From assembly GCA_000611775.1 (NCBI GenBank), contig KK106981.1:6346312-6410311 (forward strand): 64,000 nucleotides of DNA, in the 5' to 3' direction. The position numbers and the translations under genes were made by a program. A model generated the notes under the pieces. The model saw only the letters and a list, made by a program, of their open reading frames with translations, did not search any database and had not been told where the DNA came from. The number at the start of each line of letters is the position of its first letter. Position 1 is the first letter of the stretch. Below, piece after piece: positions 57,610-64,000 of this stretch. Source of the DNA: Umbilicaria muhlenbergii. Its lineage: Eukaryota > Ascomycota > Lecanoromycetes > Umbilicariales > Umbilicariaceae.

Positions 57610-57614
57610 CTATG
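57610..57614. repeat. Target-site duplication, right copy
   Basis: CTATG directly follows the right LTR and matches 50380-50384. Confidence 0.8.
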
Positions 57615-60600
57615 ATACAACACTATAACTTAAATATGATGACTCAGCGCTTAGCATCTTGACATTAAGTGAAAACTCTTCATAAGGAGGTGCAGAAACC
57701 TGTTTCCTCAGTGATCAGTTTTGTCACTGAATAAAAAATGTATAATCATTGCATTGACCTCATCATGATTATATTGTTTATGACACTTCATTCAAACATC
57801 ATTATGATGCTCTGTCATACACTCTGTCTCTTACATACTGATCACTCAGTACCTTCAGGTGAACAGTCATGTCAGAAGCAAATAAGACATGATGACATCA
57901 ACACTTTAATCTCATCAAGTCAGTGAAGCAGTCAATTAAGTTGAATCAGAGTCTTTAATTAACAGATTTATATTATCAGCTGTTGACACTCCTGCTTCTG
58001 ACATTGTCAATGATAATGATGAACATATTGATGCAGGTAACTCTGATGACTTCATTAATAATCTTGAAGCAATCACTGCTCACAATCAGGAAGTCATCAA
58101 GCGTCAGTGATTACAATTATGACATGTATGACAAGAAATTAAGTTTGAGGACAATAAAAAAGAGCTTCAAGAGCTTAATCAACATCTGTAAGAAAATTCT
58201 TCAACTACAACAAACTCAAGAAATGATGCAGGTTCATCACATGAATTATGATGTTAAGTTATGACAGACATCACACCTCCCCCTTTTTAACACCTTATAA
58301 AGTCATGAGAGCCTCATCTCTATGCAGGAGGTGTTAAAGTCATGAGATGAAAACTTCAAGAATATCTGAACAAAATTAATCAGAATCAGAAGCTGATGTC
58401 AGAGTAATTTCTTATCAAATGAGATTTCATCATCTGAGCAGGCACCTACCTTGAGAAAACAGTCATGAGTGACTGATGAAAGCAAAAGGAGCAGCATGAT
58501 CACACTTAAATCATTTACAACAACTTTTTAAAAGTTCTAAAGAAGAACTTATCCCTCAGTGAAGACACAGATGAATGAAATATCATCATCTTTAATGCAG
58601 TTGAACTCTGCAGTTATGATATAATCATCTTCTGATATGATAAATTATCAGAACTCTACTGCTTCCTTTCAGCTTCACATAAGAAAATCAGTGAGATGCT
58701 CATTTGAGATCACTGATGATCAAGGCTTCCTCATCATGTTTTAACTGAACTATGATGTTGAGATCTGATGCAGGTTGCAAGACAGTCAATGCAGGAAATT
58801 TCAGCACATCTTGACATCATCATTAATCATGAACTGTTCTGAAGCTGCTCAGACACCAAAAAGAATCATTAAAGCAAAACTGACAACAATGACAAAAGTA
58901 CAACACAAACATCATATTATGACAGAAAAAAATTCTTCACTGAATAATAAACAATCTGCACTCAATTCACTCAATTCAGTCATAAAAGAGGGAACAACTC
59001 ATGAGGTTTTTATCATGAAAGTGACTGCAATCAGAGTCAGAATCTCAATCATATATCAATCACTAAAGGAGCAACTATGATGATGACATGAATATTCACA
59101 ACCCTCTCACGCTGACAAGGAGACTTCATCTCAAGGAATGAAGTAAATGCATGAAGATCAACAGATCTCTGCATTAAATGTAAAGTCATCAGTCACTGAA
59201 TAAATAATTGTACAACTGAATGATCTACAGCCGTCTTCATCACAGTTAATGTGAATAAATGACTCATGAATCACCTTCAGTTTGTCTCATTATTAATTAT
59301 TGATGATATCTCACATCTGATATCAGGGCAACTAGAGGTAAAACTGCATATAACAACAATGAGTGATATGATGAGCAAATCTTCACAATATTCATATATT
59401 ATTGACAATAGCAGTCAGGGTAATATAATCACATGAGATGTTATTAATAAGCTGTCTCTACTGACTGAATCTTATGAGGCTCAAGATAATGCATGAGGTA
59501 ATGTGATTAAGTTATCAGAGTCTGTCATACTGATGATTACAGTGTATGACACTGACAGTCAACCTTACCACTATAGCAATCATTTTTTTATCACACAAGA
59601 CAACACATCAGCTCCTTTTGTCCTCAGGTTATTATTTCTAATTCATGCAAACTCAAATCACTACTATGATATGAGTAAATTCTTATGAAGAAAGTCAAAA
59701 CATACTACTGCATGCTGTATATTCACTGCTGATGAAAAGAAGGTGTTGAAGAATGTTATACATATGAAAAACCTCATCATTACTGACTGCTTTATAGGGA
59801 CAGCGGACCTAGTGGCTGATATGAAAAAATATACACTACAGATGAACTCATTGTGATATAAAAAAAAATAAAAAAATGTATATGACAGTCTACCTCCTGA
59901 ATATCATGACTTCACAGACATATTTAAAGCAGCTGAGAAGCAGTCTTTACTTGAGAGAGGTTCACATGATCATGTCATTGACTTGAAATCAGAGCAGCAA
60001 AATTAATTTAAAAAGTTATACTAAATGTCCTCAGCTGAGCTCAATGTACTGAAGGTATATATAGATGATGTTATGAAGGAAAACATAATATGTAAATTAA
60101 TATCAACTGCAGCTTCACCTGTTATATTTGTACTGAAATCAGACAGCAGCATATGACTAATCATTGATTATAAGCGCTTAAATGATATTATCATTAAAAA
60201 TCACTACCCACTATCACTTATATCAGACATGTTGAATCATCTTCAAGGAGTTAAGAAGTTCAATAAGATGAACTGCAAGAATGCATATAATTGAATATGA
60301 ATCAAGGGTGAAGATGAGTGAAAAACAGCATTCTGAACATGATTCAACCTGTTTAAATATCTTGTCATGTTTTTCAGTCTCATGAATGCTCCTGCTATGT
60401 TTCAGGCATTCATTGATAAGGTTTTTAGTGAGTTTCTTGATATAATCTGCATGATTTATCTAGATGATATCCTGATCTTCAGCAAAGATGAATCTGAACA
60501 TGAAGAGCATGTATGACAAGTATTAACTGCATTATAACATCATGATTTTCATCTTAAGATCAGCAAATGCTTCTTTAATGCAACAGAAGTGAACTTCCTG

Positions 60601-61628
60601 AGGTTTAAGATTAATATTAAAGGCATACATATGAGTTCAGAAAGAATTCACGCTGTTAAAGAATGATTACTCTCAGAGAACATTCATGAATTGTAGATTT
60701 TTCTAAGCTTCATTAACTTCTTCTGAAGGTTTATAAGAGGTTATTCATGAATTACAACATCACTGTTAAATCTCCTGAAAACAGGAAAGAATAAAAAGAA
60801 GACTGAAGATACATCATTCTCTCCTCTTCAATCTCAACAGATTATTATTAAAAAAAAGCAGAACAGCCTGACCTCATTGTGAAGATTTAATACAAGATAT
60901 TCAGCATGTAATCTGCAAGTCAGAGGAGAGTTATAACAAGAAAACATCATACCTGCTTTTTTTTCATTCTCAGGAGTCACATTGAAAGCATTTAATGCTC
61001 TGAAGAAGACCTTCACAAGTGCTTCATTATTACATTATTTTGATGAAAACAAACTCATGAGAGTTGAAACAGACGCCTCTGAATTCACAATTAATGAAAT
61101 CTTAATGCAACACTTTAAAGTCAACAGTCAATTGCACTGATTATCAGTTACTTATTACAGTAAGAAGCTGCTAAATACTGAGACTTGATATGATACAAGT
61201 GAGTAAGAGCTCCTTGTCATCATAAAAGTCATGCATCATTGACAGCATTACTGTCAAGGCGCTAAGCACCTGATCATCATATTGACTGATCATGCAAACC
61301 TTGTTTGATTTATGACTACCTCAAATTTCACATGAAGGCAGCTCAAGTGAGCTGAAAAGCTCACTGAGTACAACTTTAAGATCACATATCAAGAGGACAA
61401 GAAGAACTCTGCTGATGATCTGTCAAGATGACTTGATTATGAACTGCTGAAGACTGTCAGTACCTTGACTGCTGCTGAAATAATGTGACAGTCCTTTCAT
61501 TTAGGAAGCAAGAATTATAAGTCAGTGCAGAAGAAATTATACATGCTTGCTGCAATGACACTGCAGTCAAGATGCTCAGTATGACAAAAGTTACAACAAA
61601 AGAATGTTGTACCTGTCACAATGAATAA

Positions 61629-61802
61629 TATCAGTATGATGAATATTGAAGCTGATGACATGATTGAAACATCAGCAGTCTGTGATCTACATGCTTGAGA
61701 AGCAAGCTGTGATGAACATATCAGTATGATGAATACTGAAGCTGATGATATGACTGAAACATCAGCAGTTCATGACTTATATGCTTAAGAAGCAAGCTGT
61801 GA
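61629..61802 (+). repeat. 90-bp tandem duplication inside the second element
   Basis: Two copies with an offset of exactly 90 bp begin TATCAGTATGATGAATA and end AGAAGCAAGCTGTGA, differing by scattered transitions. Confidence 0.85.
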
Positions 61803-62043
61803 CTGAATGAGAAAGCTTGAGTATGCAGAATCTGAGCAGCACTCAATTAAGGATAACACAGTAAGCATTGTAATTATGAACAGTGATGCAAGTCATGTTC
61901 TTATTAATCTTTAAATTAAGGATAACACTCTTTCTGCTGACATTGTTGAAGCGCTTCAGCTCATGTCTACTCACTCACTCTTAAATGAGGAGATAACAGC
62001 TTATACAAGAATGTTTATTAAACAACTTGAATGTACAATTCAT

Positions 62044-62956
62044 ACTGAACAGTCAAAAGACGGTTTAATATGATGAGTATGACAGGGATTAACTACCCCT
62101 CTCAAGGATAAAAACAACTTGACTGAGTCAGAAATGATAAATATGATGACAATACTCCCTGATGTAATAAAATGTTGAGAGGAAATTGAGGATGTTGTAT
62201 ATTATAATGATAAGATTTACATTCTGCAGAACCCTGCCCTTCACAATGCAGTGATCAATCAATTTCATGATGATGTCTTTGCAGGTCATTTCAGGAAATC
62301 AAGAATTACAAAATTAATGCAGTGATCTTATGACTGATCTGATGTTGTCAGAGATGTATGACGTTACTGTCATGACTGTGTTGAATGTCAAAAGATGAAG
62401 TCAGCTCATCACAAATTATACAGATTATTAAACTCATTGTCAGTCTCAACTGAGCTGTGACATACAGTGACAATGAACTTCATTATGAATCTGTCACTGA
62501 GCAGCACATATGAAAGTACAACATGAGATTCAATCCTTGTCATAGTTGATAAGTTGACCAAAATGACTCACTATATTTCAGTACAGAAGACAATGTTGAT
62601 TGCTGACTTCATTGAAGTGTTTATTCAGGACATAATTAAGCATCATGATGTGTCAAAAGTCTTAATCACAGACAGAGACAAGCTGTTTACATCAGAGCAG
62701 TGAATCAGCTTCTGCTTTCACATGCAGTGTCATCATAACATGTCAACAGCTTTTCACCCGCAAATTGATGATCAAACAGAGAGGCAGAACCAGTCCCTGA
62801 AGATATATTTATGCATATTTGTTGATGAGCAGCAAGAGGACTGAGTGAAGCTCTTATCCTGCATGAAGTTCTCATACAACAACTTCATACATGCTGTTAT
62901 GAGAAAGAGCCCCTTTCAGCTTAACTTAAGATGAGACCCTCAGATGAGCTTAAGTA
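62044..62956 (+). repeat. 0.9-kb direct duplication, copy A (integrase region)
   Basis: Matches 63049-63961 at a constant offset of 1,005 bp at both ends, so copies show no net length change. Covers the integrase zinc-binding region and core of the second Gypsy element. Confidence 0.88.
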
Positions 62957-63048
62957 GGCTGGCTGTTAGCTGAGACATGAGATCAGAAGCTCAGAGCGCT
63001 CAAAGTGTTAAAAACTAACTCAGAGCTAACTTGCTAAATTGCTGATGT

Positions 63049-63961
63049 ATTGAACAGTTGAAAGATGATTTGATATGATGAGTATGACAGGGATTAATTA
63101 CCCCTCTCAAGAATAAAAACAACTTAGCTGAGTCAGAAATGACAAATATGATGACAATACTCCCTGATGTAATAAAATGTTGAGAGGAAATTGAGGATGT
63201 CATATATTATGATGATAAAATCTACATTTCACAGAACCCTGCCCTTCACAATGCAGTGATCAATCAATTTCATGATGATGTCTTTGCAGGTCATTTCAGG
63301 AAGTCAAGAATCACAAAATTAATATGATGATTTTATGACTGATCTGATGCTGTCAGAGACATACAATGTTACTGTCATGACTGTGTCAAATGTCAAAAGG
63401 TGAAGCCAGCTCATCATAAATCATACAAGTTATTAAACTCATTGTCAGTCTCAACTGAGCCGTGACATATGATGACAATGAACTTCATTACAGATCTGCC
63501 ACTGAGCAGCATGTATAAAAGTACAACATGAGATTCAATCCTTGTCATAGTTGATAAGTTGATCAAAATGACTCACTATATTTTAATACAGAAGACAATG
63601 TCAGTTGTTGACTTCATTGAAGTGTTTATTTAAGACATAATTAAGCATCATGATGTGTCAGAAGTTTTAATCACAGACAGAGATAAACTGTTTACATCAG
63701 AGCAGTGAATCAGCTTCTGCTTTCACATGCAGTGTCATCATAACATGTCAACAGCTTTTCACCTGCAAACTGATGATCAAACAGAGAGGCAGAATCAGTC
63801 TCTGAAGATGTATTTATGCATATTTATTAATGAGCAGTAAAAGGACTGAGTGAAGCTTTTACCCTGTGCAGAGTTCTCATACAACAACTTCATATATGCT
63901 GTTATGAGAAAGAGCCCCTTTCAGCTTAACTTAAAGTAAAACCCCCAGATGAGCTTAAGTA
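63049..63961 (+). repeat. 0.9-kb direct duplication, copy B (integrase region)
   Basis: Second copy of 62044-62956, separated from it by 92 bp. Differences are mainly transitions, so the duplication preceded at least part of the mutation. Confidence 0.88.
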
Positions 63962-64000
63962 AGTCACTTATACAGCACTCACATGAATAAATAAGATCTT

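Larger units (their letters stand above)
57615..64000 (+). mobile_element. Second Ty3/Gypsy-type element, partial, broken, runs off window
   Basis: Rightward fossil with a protease-like region near 59,300-59,700, reverse transcriptase about 60,030-60,560 (short intact stretch MIYLDDILIFSKDE), RNase H about 60,950-61,450, an integrase zinc-binding region near 62,260-62,400 and an integrase core about 62,420-62,900. The integrase region is present twice in tandem. Its left boundary is uncertain because the minus-strand element lies immediately to the left, and no LTR of its own could be found within the window. It has dozens of breaks and the same CpG-poor composition as its neighbour. It appears to be a different Gypsy lineage from the first element, judging by opposite orientation and lack of visible close similarity. 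Age cannot be given without its LTRs. Confidence 0.8.

Noticed and set aside
1-64000. CRISPR arrays, operons, ribosome binding sites
   Set aside because: The window is eukaryotic; the few short tandem repeats lack spacer structure.

Overview
The window looks like a chromosome segment of a filamentous ascomycete (Pezizomycotina; Dothideomycetes is my guess, as inference). The genes have short introns (47-110 nt in most cases) with GTRNGT-like donors and CTRAY branch sites, and they encode fungus-specific or fungal-type proteins: CHS7, PMT2, a peroxisomal ANT1 carrier, TOM5 and an Abp2-domain protein. Exon boundaries were worked out by hand from splice signals and frame. Total coding lengths divide by three for every gene whose two ends I could place.

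Positions 1-49,000 are gene-dense and hold about nineteen genes on both strands. In order they are: a partial zinc-finger/WD40 protein (-), ANT1/PMP47-type carrier (-), Abp2-domain protein (+), PNS1/CTL-type transporter (-), an unusual Rab GTPase (+), PMT2 (-), an MFS sugar transporter (-), CHS7 (+), TFIIH subunit SSL1 (+), IWS1/SPN1 (-), the 47-residue TOM5 (+), NUP57/NUP54 (-), complex I subunit NDUFA8/NUO-20.8 (+), an EDC4/Ge-1-like decapping scaffold (-), a small membrane protein (+), an M1 aminopeptidase in 14 exons (+), YPT1 (+), three small single-pass membrane proteins (-), and a 376-residue WD40 protein (+). Most are housekeeping genes for transcription, mRNA turnover, secretion and cell-wall building, and mitochondrial import and respiration. 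Several pairs are divergent over 300-750 bp (PNS1/Rab, IWS1/TOM5, NUP57/NDUFA8) and may share promoters. There is no sign of a biosynthetic cluster.

From about 49.7 kb to the right edge the DNA changes abruptly. It becomes AT-rich, has very little CpG, is full of TpG and CpA (TCATGA is everywhere), and carries no host gene I can support. It holds a Ty3/Gypsy-type LTR element on the minus strand (50,385-57,609) with both LTRs, a polypurine tract and a CTATG target-site duplication. That element sits inside or beside a second, partial Gypsy-type element on the plus strand that runs off the right edge. Both are broken fossils with dozens of breaks.

I did not find a convincing new multi-gene system. 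The observations most worth following are the CpG-centred mutation signature of the repeat block, the changed GAMEN motif at a GC-AG intron in the aminopeptidase, the row of three small membrane proteins (one with a 15-cysteine tail), and the Rab with low-complexity insertions.
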